Origin: Przewalskia tangutica
Lineage: Eukaryota > Streptophyta > Magnoliopsida > Solanales > Solanaceae
Direction: 5' to 3'
DNA: 64,000 nucleotides
Assembly: GCA_029844215.1 (NCBI GenBank)
Contig: CM056728.1
Span: forward strand, 91,573,676-91,637,675
In this document: positions 10,611 to 22,698 of the stretch, in pieces
Numbering within the stretch: the stretch's first letter is position 1
Layout of the letters: every line of letters begins with the position of its first letter
The notes under the pieces: generated by a model
Database searches by the model: none
The model's input: the letters and a program-made list of their open reading frames with translations, nothing else
What the model was told of the DNA's origin: nothing
Program-made: the position numbers and the translations under genes

Positions 10611-11516
10611 TCACTTCATCGGCGTAGCTACCTCAAAAGGTTCTATGGACTCAGGCTTTATCCCTATTCTACCAGCAATATGAGGAGATATATAGGACAA
10701 GGTAGAACCCGGATCTATCAAAGCATATACTTCACAACATGAAACCAATAATGTACCTGTGACGACATCCGGTGACGCCTCCTGGTCCTGGCGGCTGGAC
10801 AAGGCATAAATGTAGTTCTGAGGACCGCTGGAATTAGGACCCTTGCCACGACCTCTGCCGCAACCTGCTGGCCCATGAGCACCCTGCTCTCCGGGGCGAG
10901 TAACTATAGGAGATGAAGACCCAACGAACGACCCTGTAGGCTGAACCCTACCATCTGCGCTGCCTCTGGTCGGACAGTCCCTCGAAATATGACCCTGCTG
11001 GCCACAAGTGTAACAAGCTCCCAAAGTATTACCACAACTCCCGTAATGGGATCTACCACATCGGCCACACCGAGAGGAGGGTGGTCTCGATCGGTTAGGA
11101 TCCCTGCTTCCCTGGAAGCCCGAAGCCCTGGGGCCCTGACTTGCCCCCGAATACCCTGGACGTCCCGAAGACGGTGAAGGAGCGCTCTGAACTGGCTGAG
11201 GTGCAAATCTAGTCTGCTGCTGAGGCCGTCCGCCTCGAAAGCTACCAAAGGACCCTGCTGCCCCGCCTCTTCGCCGATATCTCGCCAATCCGCCGCCTCT
11301 ACGTTCCTCACACCCAAGTGCATAAGCCTGCATGCGGGAAATGTCCATGCCCGGCTGAAGAGCTACACCCGAGCAACCCTCTGCTAAGTAATCATCGAGA
11401 CCTGTGACATAGCGGTGCACTCTGTCCTCCATGTCTGCCACTAAAGTGGGGACGTACCGAGCCAACGAGTCAAACTCTATATTGTACTCCGACCGCCCGC
11501 CTGCTCGCCTCAACAT
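10611..11516 (-). pseudogene. Gag C-terminal part, double zinc knuckle and protease start (TE1)
   Basis: 301-residue frame. Residues 1-60 end the gag capsid-like region (EYNIEFDSLARYVP). Residues 78-150 are rich in R, G, S and Q, as in nucleic-acid-binding gag tails. Two cysteine knuckles follow: C150-x2-C153-x3-H157-x3-C161 and a canonical C168-x2-C171-x4-H176-x4-C181. IDPGST at 267-272 is the protease active-site motif. A TGA at about 10608-10610 ends the frame inside the protease. Upstream gag lies in another frame. Confidence 0.9.
10974..11069 (-). other. Tandem zinc knuckles of TE1 gag
   Basis: The canonical CCHC knuckle (residues 168-181 of the frame) is at 10974-11015, and a shorter C-x2-C-x3-H-x3-C version is at 11034-11069. 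Gag zinc knuckles bind the packaged RNA. The first has one residue fewer than the canonical CX2CX4HX4C in each of its last two gaps. Confidence 0.75.
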
Positions 11517-12137
11517 CGTAAATCTATCGCCCGAGCTCTCTCATCTGCGGAGGCAAGAAATGGCTAAGAAACGCCTCGAGAACTCGTTTCCAAACAGCCG
11601 GAAGCGCATGCTCCCCGACGCTTCCTATGAATCAAACCCGATCGCAGATCACGCAACGATGTGAACCCAATACCACCGACTGTCTCGAGGTCTTGATCAC
11701 TCATGATCCGCCGCAGAATCGGATAAACTCCTGAGGATCATCCTCAGTCCTTGACCCATAGAACTCTGGTGGGCTGCAACTTAAAAAGTCCCGAAGTCTC
11801 AAACTATCAGATCTGGGGTGAACTACGGGTACAACCGGAACCGCTGTCTCCCATCTGTCATCATGACTTGCCACGATCCTGGCTAATAACTGGGCCATCT
11901 CCTTGTAACACATATCCTCTGCTCCTGGATGTGGGACTGGAGGCTCAGGTACCGTGGTCTCAGTAGCCACTGCTTCTGCTCTAAACTCTGCTGGGGCTGG
12001 CGGCATCGTGGAACTCGCCGTCTGAAGCATCACCTCAGGTAAAGACTGGGCCTGTGCCCTCGTAACCCTCTGCGTCCTACTAGCAGCTCCCTCAGCTGCT
12101 TGCCCTTCTGGGTCCGGGTTGCCTTACGTGGAGGCAT
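11517..12137 (-). pseudogene. Gag N-terminal part (TE1)
   Basis: The likely start is the ATG at 12135-12137 (MPPRKATRTQ...), since that basic opening is usual for this gag family. A 1-2 base deletion near 12100 then throws the frame, and the longest later frame is 11701-12033 (110 residues, including RDFLSCSPPEFYGS, the start of the gag core). Between 11517 and 11700 the gag core continues in other frames. At least two frame changes are therefore present in gag alone. Confidence 0.8.
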
Positions 12138-12326
12138 AACAGGTACATAAGAATGTGTCAGAGGGAGTTCAACCTATAACACAACTCTATTGCACGATCT
12201 CAGAGTGAGAAGAATGGAAACCAATCCTAAATATCATGTAGCCTCCTGATTATAGGTGTGGTGCACAACACGCCGATAATCAAGACTCTACTAGATACGG
12301 TCTGTAGATACTTTTCGAGGATTAAC
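12138..12326. other. TE1 5' leader
   Basis: Non-coding spacer between the primer site and the gag start. It contains the block around CACGATCTCAGAGTGAGAAG, shared with element X (about 17200) and with all three array internal regions. Confidence 0.7.
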
Positions 12327-12339
12327 TGCTCTGATACAA
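12327..12339 (-). promoter_or_regulatory. Primer-binding site of TE1 (tRNA-iMet type)
   Basis: The minus strand reads TTGTATCAGAGCA, four bases from the 5' LTR. The canonical plant initiator tRNA-Met site is TGGTATCAGAGC; one base differs here. The copy in element X at 17341-17353 is a perfect TGGTATCAGAGCA. Confidence 0.85.
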
Positions 12340-12980
12340 CTTTTGTCACGACCCGACCTCGGGCCCGCGACTGGTGCCTTACCCCGGACACCCTAGTGAT
12401 ACTACATCAGAGAAAAACCAGCGAAAATAAACTCATAGACATGGAACAATAAAAAATAAGAAACAGGCTAACCAAAACGGTCACCTTTCTACATATATAT
12501 TACAAAACCTGAACAGTTACATCCTTTACAAACCCAATTTACAACAGGACTACAGACCTCTAAGAGTTTGTAACAACTATGACGGGACAGGGCCCCGCCA
12601 TACCCCTGAATGTACATGAACCTACAATGACAGGGAATCATACCAAAAGATAAGCCTCCGGAGAAACGGAGCTTCCCAAAAGCAGAACGGTGATCCTATG
12701 AGCGAGGATCAACAACCGATGTACCTCTACCTGCGGCATGAACGCAGCCCCCCGAAGGAGGTCAGTACAACAGGTACCAAGTATGTGAAACTGAAAGTAC
12801 TGAAATGAAATCATAACATTTTAAAAACCAATCCACAGACATGTATGAAACAAACCAATTAACAGTACATAGTGCCACAGTATATATAAGAGCAAATAGG
12901 TGTAACCCAACCGGTCTTTTCTAGACCGCCAATGATCGGAGTAGGGCCATTCGCCCCTAGTATCATTGTGCGAGTCCTAA

Positions 12981-13225
12981 TCCTGGACTACCGTAGTCCG
13001 CATAGGTCACGTGGACCCGCATGAGGTATTCCTCGCATCGGGGGTAGCTAACCCGCGACATTTCCTGGACTCCCGCAATCCGCATAGGCCATATGGACCC
13101 GCATGATGTATTCCTCGCATCGGCGTAACACACCCGGAGTGATTCCTGGACTACCGTAGTCCGCATAGGTCTCATGGACCCGCATGAAGTATTCCTCGCA
13201 TCGGGGGTAGCTAACCCGCGACATA
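12981..13225. repeat. ~82-bp minisatellite in TE1 5' LTR
   Basis: Units start at 12981, 13063 and 13144, the same number and spacing as in the 3' LTR, so the array was already present at insertion. It occupies the slot that carries other repeats in related LTRs. Confidence 0.85.
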
Positions 13226-14495
13226 TTGAATCACGTAACAAGTCGGGGGGTAAGTGATATAATGTAAGCACAACCGGCTTATCGTAAACAACATAAGCCC
13301 AACAAGAAAACCCCCTTAACACGAAAGTCTCAAGGCACTAACGCCCGTAGTATCATATCATGTTTACTTATCAAACCAACTTACCACACCTTCAGAAATC
13401 ACAACAAGGCTTTTATAAACAAGTAAGTAAACCGTTCTTTTTATCTTCCTTAAGTCGTTATAACTAACTTCCCATAAAGTTATCATAACACTTATACTTT
13501 TTAATAATTCAAAACAACCATATTCGTTTGGAAAACCAAGAGAACCTATTCTTTTTAAAACCAAGGACCAATTGCCTTCCGAATAATGATTCATAACTCT
13601 TTTTAAAATATTTCAAGGTTTTTATCATTTAGAACTCAAGTCAAGGACATCAAAGTGAAACCAAATTTATTTAACACGCGTACGTCTACCATACTATATA
13701 TTTCACAACAATCATGCTCAAGAGGATAGGAAGAATCACATACCTCCTCGGCTAAATCCATTTGCCAAGTCGAATATGCCGCGCGTAGAGTATCAACCTA
13801 TAATAATCAAATACGTCTATCAACGTCTAGAATTCTTCGTAGAATATTCTAAGTATAAAGTTCCTTATTCTACGGAAAATTGGGCAGCACTTCCCCCGTA
13901 TCTACGTACTTTTCCACCTTTTTCAAGGCCCGATATCAATAGCCAACAACTCAAAGGGATTACACGCCTAACTGGACGTGTAAAATTCTGCCCCACAATA
14001 AACCTAAACAGTCTATTTCTTTTTACTCTTCCTTCCACATATCATATACTCAATTATAACTACTACAATATGTAATCTCCAATTACAATAGGAGGACAAA
14101 GATCATTACCTCGATAAGCCCAAAATTATCCAAGATTTATAAGTCGATCCTTAGCAACGTTTAGCTCCTATTCCTTACGCTCCAATCCACTCCAAGCAAC
14201 CCTTAGAAGTTCCTAACCAACTTCTCTTAACACTTCATCCAAAATATGAAGATTTCCCTAGGGTTTCATTTTTGCGACTATTGGAATAACGTAGTATTTC
14301 TGGGATCTTTGTGTTGGGATAACTTTAGAACACTACTATGGACACTAGGCTAAGGTATTTGGGATTAACAACAACAATTGAAGAATTTCTTCACAAAGAG
14401 GGGTGTTTGGCCGAGAGCTTAATCAAGGGAGGGAGTATTATTTTTGTCTTGGTATTTCTCTAAGTGATGAAGAAGTCTTGCAAGCTTAAGGGGTG

Positions 14496-14504
14496 TATTT
14501 ATAG
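14496..14504 (-). promoter_or_regulatory. Putative TATA box of TE1 5' LTR
   Basis: Minus-strand CTATAAATA about 520 bp into the LTR. It is the likely core promoter of TE1; transcription is not shown. Confidence 0.6.
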
Positions 14505-15020
14505 GCCAACCAAAGGCTAGGATGCAAGCAAGTGTGTGGTGTAGATTGGGGACATGTGTGTGTGGGCCCCACAAACCACATGTCTCACAAAAACTTAAGA
14601 CATGTGTCTTGCCACATGTCTCAAAAAATCGGCCACAAGCCACATGGCATGCCCATTTCGGCCAACATGGCCACATGGGGGTGACATGTGTCGCCCTCCT
14701 ATTCGTCCAAAATATTTCATCTCTCGAAAATATCCATAATGTCAAAAATCTCGAAAATAATGTGGGCCCCACAAAACCGTAAATTTCTCCCGTAGGCCCC
14801 ACGTGACCAATTCCGGAAAATAAAATCCATAATTCTTATAAATTCTTAAAGTCTTTAATACCAAAGTTGAGAATCCAATTCTCAATAATAAACCTTTTTC
14901 CTTCACGAAGTTCAGAATATTTTTCGTCGGAAATCCAAAATTTTCATCCCTTACGTATTTAGAGTTATACACTCGTACGTACGTCCTCACATACGTACTC
15001 TGGAACTACGGGGTGTAACA

Positions 15021-15025
15021 ACCTG
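15021..15025. repeat. Target-site duplication of TE1, right copy
   Basis: ACCTG directly after the LTR terminus. It pairs with GCCTG at 4551-4555 with one mismatch. Confidence 0.7.
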
Positions 15026-16149
15026 CCTTATGGCTAAGACTTCCTGCCAATCGCAATTTAGGGGGAGATTTCCTTGATCTCGTCAAGTAGTAATCCTATT
15101 ATTCTCCCCAGCTCATAAAGCTCATAGTCAGGCGTTCAAACCCCAATTCATGGTATTACATAATCCAATGGCTTGCCAAGATTTATTATCTTGTCATGGT
15201 TATGTCTCTCCTCGTTCGAGTGTCTGCTCGTCTTACCTTTTCCATTTCAAGTTGTCTTGGGGTCTCTTATCTCCCCCTATATATTATACGGTCCGGCCCA
15301 TCATTACAGGCTTGCCACCTTTCGTCGAGGTGTTCTTACTGCCCATCATCTACTAATGGTCCTTACACTAGTCTGGGGTAATTATGTCTTGGGAAACTTA
15401 CATAACTATAGTTGCATTTGCTTTATCATTCTGGTCATAACCCTTCATTATACTTATTATTAACCCAAAATATTTATATCTTGAGCCTCGGTCATACATT
15501 TCCATTCATGCTTATTACCAGCATTTATATCCTTACGACACATCCTCGATCATTTCCTAATGTCGTCCTTAATTACCCCAACACAATACTTTTTCCACGG
15601 TTATCTAAAATTGTAACCTATTGCATGATGAAACTGAAGATTTTACCAGTCTCATATCCATCGCCTAGTAATATGGGTACGCATAACCCTCAAAGATACG
15701 TAAAACTATCCGTTTACGTGGGGGAGAGAGCTTATATCCCTTTCATAATCTTTCCTTGAAGTTACAACCCTATTCACAGGGTCCTGTTGCGGTTTCCTCT
15801 ATAATTCTAATCATCAAGCACCCCTTAAAAATCGTGTAGATTTTCAAAACCTACTAATGACGTTTTCTGTTTTTCATCGGTATCGCTCATACTTATCTTA
15901 TTCTTGCTTTGCGCATTCTCTGGAGATTATTCGGAAAGTCGTGACCCTGACTGCCACACTAAGCCTACTCCAAGTACCTCCAAGGGTACTTATCATAAAA
16001 TCCTTCAATACTCGTACATTCTTATCTCCGTCTCTTAACGTTCAAATTTAAATCAATTACTTCCATGAAACAAGTCACATAGACTCCACATTTTATCATG
16101 TTAAAGAAGGAAGGAATAACTTACATATTACTAACACTTCCTTTCCTTT

Positions 16150-16420
16150 CCCATCGATAACCGGCTCACCGGGAAAACTGGAATCGAACCAATCTCTCTC
16201 TACAGTGAACATTGGCATACAAGAAGCCAACTAGTCCATACCCATAATGACCTCAAAGTCTGTCGTATCCAGCTCTACTAGGTCTGCTAGGGTCTGACGA
16301 CTGTATCATCACCGGGCAATTCTTGTATACTCGCTCAGCTACCACTCAATCACCCACTGGTGTAGCAACCTCGAAAGGTCCTTATGGATTCAGGCTCTAT
16401 TCTTCTACACTTAGTTACTC
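16150..16420 (-). pseudogene. Protease fragment (element X)
   Basis: Clear nucleotide similarity to TE1 10420-10690, around blocks such as TAACCGGCTC and CCCATAATGACCTCAAAGTC. These encode the gypsy protease region between the active-site motif and GMDWL. No open frame is retained. Confidence 0.7.
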
Positions 16421-17340
16421 TCTTTCTTACTGGTCGTACTCTTTCCGTACTTCCAAACTTATTCTAGCATACGTACATAACCTCCATACTGATTCTGGCC
16501 TCCAATCTTTGGAGTTACTATATCGAACAATATAAGGCCATTTTCGGCTCTCACGATCCGGTTCCAGTGGAACGCGTCCACGAACCCGTAAAACGATTAA
16601 CTAGACTTGGGCCTTGCACCCTTGTGACCCTGTCACATAGAGGGAAAACCCTTAACTGACCTCGTTTCATTACATGCTATGGGTCGATCCGTAATAGGTC
16701 CATAACCTGACTAGGCGTCGCACTTAACTCCTATCCTTGGTCTGACTTAAATTTTTACTACCCGAGAATGCCTTATATACCTAAGGTCTCAGCGGTTATC
16801 AATATTCTTAGGCTCGCAATTTCCATGTTCCAAGCCTACCTTATCAGTCCCTTAACATGATTTCTTAAGGGTTCATTACCCTATCAGACAGCTCATCATC
16901 TCCCAACTATCTCAAAATAATACGTAAGACCTTGATGATAATTCATTAAACTGTTTCATACCTTTCCGGTATCTATTTAGTCCTTACCAATTCTTGGTAA
17001 TCTATAAGCATTCTAGGCAACCTATGTACGACCCTCATACATAAATCCGTATAGCTGTACATCATTACCAACTATACAACAATTCTTTTTTACCAACCTG
17101 GATACGCAGTCCATAATAATCTTTTCTGGGTTACTGTTGCCTTTCTCATAGCTGCAATCAACATAACTCGTTAGGGAGAGACTACCCTAACAACACAGCT
17201 CTATCGCACGATCTCAGAGTGAGAAGAATGGAAACCAATCCTAAATGTCCTGCAGCCTCCTGGTTATAGATGTGGTGCACAACACACCGATAATCAAGAC
17301 TCTACTATACACGGTCTGTAGACACTTTCCGAGGACTAAC

Positions 17341-17353
17341 TGCTCTGATACCA
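17341..17353 (-). promoter_or_regulatory. Primer-binding site of element X
   Basis: The minus strand reads TGGTATCAGAGCA, an exact match to the plant tRNA-iMet primer site, four bases from the LTR terminus at 17358. Confidence 0.9.
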
Positions 17354-17357
17354 CTTT

Positions 17358-17502
17358 TGTCACGACCCGACCCCGGGCTCGCGACTGGTGTCTTACCTGG
17401 GCACCCTTACAGGTAACCATCAGAGAAAATCAGCGGAACATACATAAAACACATAACGTACATCAATATGAAGTAAACAACAGACTAGCCGATAAGTTTC
17501 AT
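17358..17502 (-). repeat. Left piece of the LTR of element X
   Basis: Starts TGTCACGACCCGACC as an LTR terminus next to the primer site. After about 140 bp it stops at GCCGATAAG (17496), where the array LTR begins a few bases later. The missing continuation (GCTGCCTTCC...) is found beyond the array at 37097. The six bases 17497-17502 fit neither side. Confidence 0.75.
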
Positions 17503-17741
17503 TGACGACTCCGACCAGTGGATCGTGCCCTACTCAGGCACCTTACGAGTAAACATCGGAGATAATCAGCGAACATACAAGAAACTTATAAAATAAAAGC
17601 AAGAAGAATAAAACAACAAAGTTAGCCGATAGGGCTACCTTCCCGACGCATATACATAAACGGCGCTTGCCTCCTTTTTCTTTACGCATGCACCCACGAT
17701 ATGTGACTACATACCTCTAAGATTTTTATCATAACAACTGT

Positions 17742-17760
17742 GGCGGGACAAGTCCCCGCC
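17742..17760. other. Conserved GC hairpin in array LTR a
   Basis: GGCGGG-ACAAGTC-CCCGCC: a perfect 6-bp stem and a 7-base loop. Counterparts are at 22932-22950 (b), 28126-28143 (c), 33329-33347 (d), 12581-12599 and 4793-4811 (TE1), 40847-40865 and 63969-63987. Confidence 0.65.
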
Positions 17761-18384
17761 GTACCGCTGAATAAACATAAACGTGACAACTCCTAACACC
17801 GAGCCATCTCGACTTCTTTAACCGATCCTAAGCTCGCGGATCCACAATCGTACCTAAACTTGTGGGCATGAACGCACTTCGGCGGGGTCCGCATAACAAA
17901 AATTTAATATGGAATGTAAATAACGTCATAAGAAATGATCATAATCGCATAAAAGAATGACAAGGTCAAGTATAAAAATACATACCAGATCCTGCCGTGT
18001 CATTACCACTTATGAACTTAATCGTACATTAATCATTCTTTTCCTTCTTTCAATAGGAATTAACATCATATTCTTACATACATACTTAAGAATTCAATCA
18101 AGTTTTTCCACATAACTTACATCAATATCTTTTCCATTCCATTAAGAGTTATAGTCATATCTTACGACTTACTTAGGAGAAGTCATTAAGTTCATTTCTA
18201 TCTAACTTACTTATCTTTCATAACATAGTCCGCCCACTACGGAGGACACATATACTACCCGCCCAAACCGACGCGATCAAATCACACCAATATCAAAGCA
18301 TGCCCGTGGAATCCCCATCACCGCCGATACCTAAAAGTTTAAAACATAACCATGGGTCTCACGCCCATAATATCAATCAACACA

Positions 18385-18675
18385 GTGGTATAACGCCGGG
18401 GCTTGCCCTCATTTATACTTTTACCTGGAGAAGGTGGTAAAGCGCGGGGTATAACGTCTTGGGCTTGCCCTCATTTATACTCTTACCACGGAGAAGGTGG
18501 TATAACGTCTTGGGCTTGCCCTCATTTATACTCTTACCCTATCTCGACCGGTCACAAACAACACATAAAGCGGTGGTACAATGTCTTGGGGTTTACCCTC
18601 ACTTATACTCTTACCGGAGAAGGTGGTATAACGTCTTGGGATTGCCCTCATTTATACTCTTACCCTAGCTCGACC
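18385..18675. repeat. 51-bp minisatellite in LTR a
   Basis: Units begin GGTATAACG and include CTTGCCCTCATTTATACTC and GGAGAAGGT, with a 51-bp spacing. One longer unit contains a block with ACAAACAACACATAAAG. About five units. Flanks are GGGTCTCACGCCCATAA on the left and GAATCCCACATCACCGC on the right. Confidence 0.85.
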
Positions 18676-21505
18676 GACCATCAAACAAGACATAAGCACT
18701 ACCATGTCTCTTATAAAATCCGAATTTAACCCAAGTGCTACAAATAATGGAAGCATACCCGAATCCCACATCACCGCTTGCACGTCCAAGTAACTTATAA
18801 CAAGACAAATGGCCCTCCAACCGAGAGTCGCGCAACGTAATAAAACATAATACTTGCACTCAAAGGCTATCATCGCATATAGGCTAAATCTCAATTAACT
18901 AAGCCAAAGTACTACGTCGTACATTCTTTCAAAAACTCCTTTCCAAATAAAACTTCCCGATACTAACCACCGTAGTATCAAGTCCTATCCACCTTTCAAG
19001 ACAAGTCACAATACCTTTTAGAAATACAATTACCGCTTCTAAATCAAGTGACTTCTTTATTAAAACCTTAAGCAATTGGTACCTTTAAACCAATTTGCCC
19101 TTACCTAATACAAGTTATTCCTTTGATTACTTTACTAGAAAACCATTCTCTTAATCTTCCATAAAGCCGTTATAACCGACTTCCCATAAAGCCGTTATAA
19201 CCCTTTATGGTTTAGACTAACACGCCTTTTATAACCAAGAGATTTATACTTTCAAATCAATTTTCTTAACTTTCAAAATACTTCAAGTCTCTTAACTTTT
19301 AAGAAAACAAGTTTCAAAGTCTTAAAAGCTTCATACGTAAACTCTTTTAAAATTAGTAACAAATCTTTGGTGCGTCGTGAATAAGTTATACTTATTTATA
19401 ACGATCTTATTCAAGTAGCCATGATCTAGAAAATGTAATACAATTTTGTCTTATCTTAGCTTCTATGCAGATGGAGGATTTCTACTTGTTTTAACATAAT
19501 GGATTGTCATTACATTTTCCTTTATTAACGCCGCATGGCTTGTTCGATACTTATTCTCATTTGTGCCGTAAATTAGCCAAATCAACTCGACTTTTTATTA
19601 TAAAACCTTAGGCAATTGATGCCAGAAAATCAAGTTGCCTTTTTACATAGTCAAGCCATTTATCTTTCCATAAGGCAAATATAACTAACTTCCCATAAAG
19701 CCGTTATATTCACTTTATACCTTAGCCATAAACAATTTCCTATCCAAGGGACTTATACGTTTAAAACGGGACAAGTATCACATACTTTAAAACTCCTCAA
19801 GTCCCTTAACTTTAAAACCAACTTAAGACATCCTTACTATTTTCAAAGAAGTGAGTTAATCTCCTAACCCACCCGACTTGGCATTACATAAAACAAGTAA
19901 AGAATGTCATAGTCTTGTACGTCTACCGTACTACATACGTGCAACTAGTCATGCTCAAAAGATAGGAAAAGTTCTACATAGAGTAAATCACACAACTACC
20001 TCTTAACTTCTAAGAGTAGAAGGAAACATGAACTGATACCACAAGTGTATTCCATACATAGAATCATGCCAAAGGAAAGAAGAGGTTCACATACCTCGCG
20101 ACGATTGTCGACAAATAGCAAAATGCTCCAAAGTACTCCAACCTTGATAGCTATTCCACTCTCCAAGTAGGATACGCTATACTTAGTACTTCAACCTATA
20201 ATGGTCACAATATGTCCATTAACCTTTCACTTCTAACGTAGAATATTTTAGGTGCTAAGTCGCTAAATTCTACGGAAAATCGAACAACACCTCCTTTGTT
20301 TCTACTCATTTTGCCACCTTTTTCAAGGCCGAATACAATAACCAAACAGCCCCAATTGGCTCACAATTAAGTAGAAGATAGTCCAATACAAATGGCTAAC
20401 TAAACAGCCCCAATTGGCTCACAATTAAATAGAAGATAGTCCAATACAAATGACTAACCAACTACTACAAACTACACGTCCAAAATCGGCCACCTTGAGT
20501 TCAACCAAACTAATTCTTATCCAATTTCCATTTCAATCCAAATTGGTAGCATAATAAGATATCAAGTCGCATTTGGTTATTACTACCATAAGCTTCAAGT
20601 GAATAACATGCGACGATTCTAACAACGATCAAATTGTAATCCAACTTAACATGGCCTACATTTCATTTCGAATTTCAAAGACTACAATCGATCTATAATC
20701 CTTATAAACTTCAACTTATACTTCATGCTAGCAACAAGTAAAGCTAACAACAAAATAAATAATTTGTAATACTTTCAAAGAACAAGATTATACCTCAACG
20801 CTTTTTAATCCAATCTTCAAAACCGAAGTTGCTCTTTAGCAACCTAGAGCCTCCTTAAGACACCTCAATCCGCTTGTTGGGACCCTTAGAACAATACCAA
20901 CAATTATCCTTCAATCTTCCAATCCAAAACCTAGAAAGCCACTAGGTTTTCACTTTGCGACTAATACGAAAACTCTCTTTTTCCGAGGTTTTTCTATTGA
21001 GATACACTTACATAACACTCAAGAACCTTGGTTTAAAGTGTGGAGCTTATAGGACAAGAAACTAATTTTTTTTCCTCCTTGTAGTACCCAAACCCGAGAG
21101 CACCATATGGAGTCTTCAAATTCTTGGAAATTTTTCTAAGTGTTGGACAAGGTCTTGCTACTACTAGTATTATAAAGGGTAGTAGAGGGTCAAGATGCAA
21201 CCATTTGGGTGGCTAGGATAAGCTCTTATTAAATATCAAGCTAATTGTCTCCTTTGACTTAGTCAAAATTGTCAAGCCACACTTGCAAGACTTGTTCATC
21301 CAAGACTAATGGTAAATGACCATTATGGGCATGCCTAAATTCGACCAAGGCATTACTAAGGTGACACGTGTCGCCTCCCATTCGCCACAATAAAACGCTT
21401 CCGACAATTTCATAATTCGATAAATTTTTACAAGCCTCAAATCTTAACACTTTGTGAGTTCTTACGCACGTTCTAAAACATGTCCCCGTAAATACGGGTG
21501 TAACA

Positions 21506-22698
21506 TTCTTCCCCTAAGAAACATTCGTCCCGAATGTTCTTTCTGAGTCAAACTTATAATTAGCGACATAGTTTCCTTTCACAACCCCGACATGCTAACA
21601 ATGCCACACATGGCCCTAATACCTCGCACACGCATACTTGTCCATCATAAGCCCAAAAGAGATTTTCTTTTCGTACTTCCAACTCATACTAGCATACATA
21701 CATAACTTCCATACCGATTCTGGCCTCAAATCATTGGAGTAACTTTATAAAACAATATAAGGCCATTTCCGGCCATGACTGAAAGGTGGAACGCGCCCAC
21801 GAACCCGTAAAACAATTAACTAGACTTGGGCTCATGGCCTCGCGTGACCCGTCACGAGCTTAACTACTACCAACTGATCCCACTCCATTCCGGATACGGG
21901 AGACCCGTAACAGTCCTCAACCACTCGGCCGCACTTAACTCTTATCTTGGTCTACAATAAATCTTTCTACCCAGAAGACCTTATACAACTAAGGTCCTAG
22001 CGGTTTTCAACATTCTGATGCTCGCACTTTCCACGCTCCAAGCCTACCTTACCAATCCCCCAGTAAACGGGTACAAAAAACTTCTCATAAAACCAAAACC
22101 ATGTTGTTTCGATCACAACAACCATTACTTACTCTATCCGGACCTCATCCGCACAATTTCTTAAGCCTACTACGCACTTAATCTATTAACATGACATTCC
22201 GTTAGTTCCTTAATATGGCTTCTAAGGGTTCACTACCCTATCGACATGTTCATCCTTTCCCAATAATCTCAAATAAACCACAAGACCTTGGCGAAATTTC
22301 ATTAACTATTCCATACCTTCCCGGTATCTAGTTAGTCTTTACCGATCCCTGGTAATCTAAAATCATTCTAGGCAACACGATCCGACTCATACATAACTCC
22401 GTATAGATGTATGTCACAATACCAACTATACTATAATCAATACCAACCGGATACGCAATCCACATAGTCATTCCCGGTCACTTCGCCGCTCGTGAAGCGC
22501 AATCAACATAACTCGTTAGGAGAGACGACCCTAACAACACACCTCTATGGCACGATCTCGAGTGAGAAGAATGGAAACCATTCCTAAATGTCCTGCACCT
22601 CCTCGATTATAGATGTGGTGCACAACACACCGATAATCAAGACTCTACTAGACACGGTGCAGACACTTTCCGAGACTAATCGCTCACGATACCACTTT
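21506..22698 (-). other. Array internal region 1
   Basis: 1193 bp, non-coding. Read on the minus strand from its right end it has a primer site (22685-22695, TGGTATCGTG, decayed relative to TGGTATCAGAGC), a leader shared with X and TE1, and a polypurine tract (TTAGGGGAAGAA) at 21506-21518. No recognisable protein is encoded. Confidence 0.85.

Larger units (their letters stand above)
4556..15020 (-). mobile_element. TE1: nested Ty3/gypsy chromovirus-like element
   Basis: Complete LTR retrotransposon of about 10.5 kb transcribed from the minus strand. It has two LTRs that begin TG and end CA, a primer site resembling the complement of initiator tRNA-Met, a polypurine tract next to the 3' LTR, and gag-protease-reverse transcriptase-RNase H-integrase in gypsy order. 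The integrase C terminus resembles the chromodomain-type tail of Tekay/Del chromoviruses. It lies inside the interior of older element X. The two LTRs look nearly identical by eye, which suggests a fairly recent insertion. The coding region is nevertheless broken by at least five frame changes and two stops, so as read here it could not move on its own. Confidence 0.93.
12344..15020 (-). repeat. TE1 5' LTR
   Basis: 2677 bp, TGTCACGACCCGACC to GGGGTGTAACA on the plus strand. It is colinear with the 3' LTR over its whole length and carries the same minisatellite, TATA box and GC hairpin (12581-12599). It would supply the promoter for the minus-strand transcript. Confidence 0.95.
15021..17357 (-). 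mobile_element. Interior of older element X, right part
   Basis: Continues element X after TE1. From 17357 leftwards it has a perfect tRNA-iMet primer site and a leader (about 16430-17340) that matches the internal regions of the array in order but is clearly diverged. A scrap of protease sequence follows at 16150-16420, and then about 1.1 kb (15021-16140) in which I recognise nothing. Gag and reverse transcriptase are missing, so X is an internally deleted gypsy element. The short open frames here have no recognisable content. Confidence 0.75.
17503..21505 (-). repeat. Array LTR a
   Basis: About 4003 bp. Its first bases (TGACGACTCC) lack a few bases relative to LTR d (TGTCACGACGACTCC). It contains the GC hairpin (17742-17760), the 51-bp minisatellite (18385-18675), a 58-bp tandem duplication (units start at 20344 and 20402), and a TATA-like TTTATAATA on the minus strand near 21170. 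The end is ...CGGGTGTAACA. The many ORFs of 60-110 codons inside it come from the minisatellite or have no recognisable content. Confidence 0.92.
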
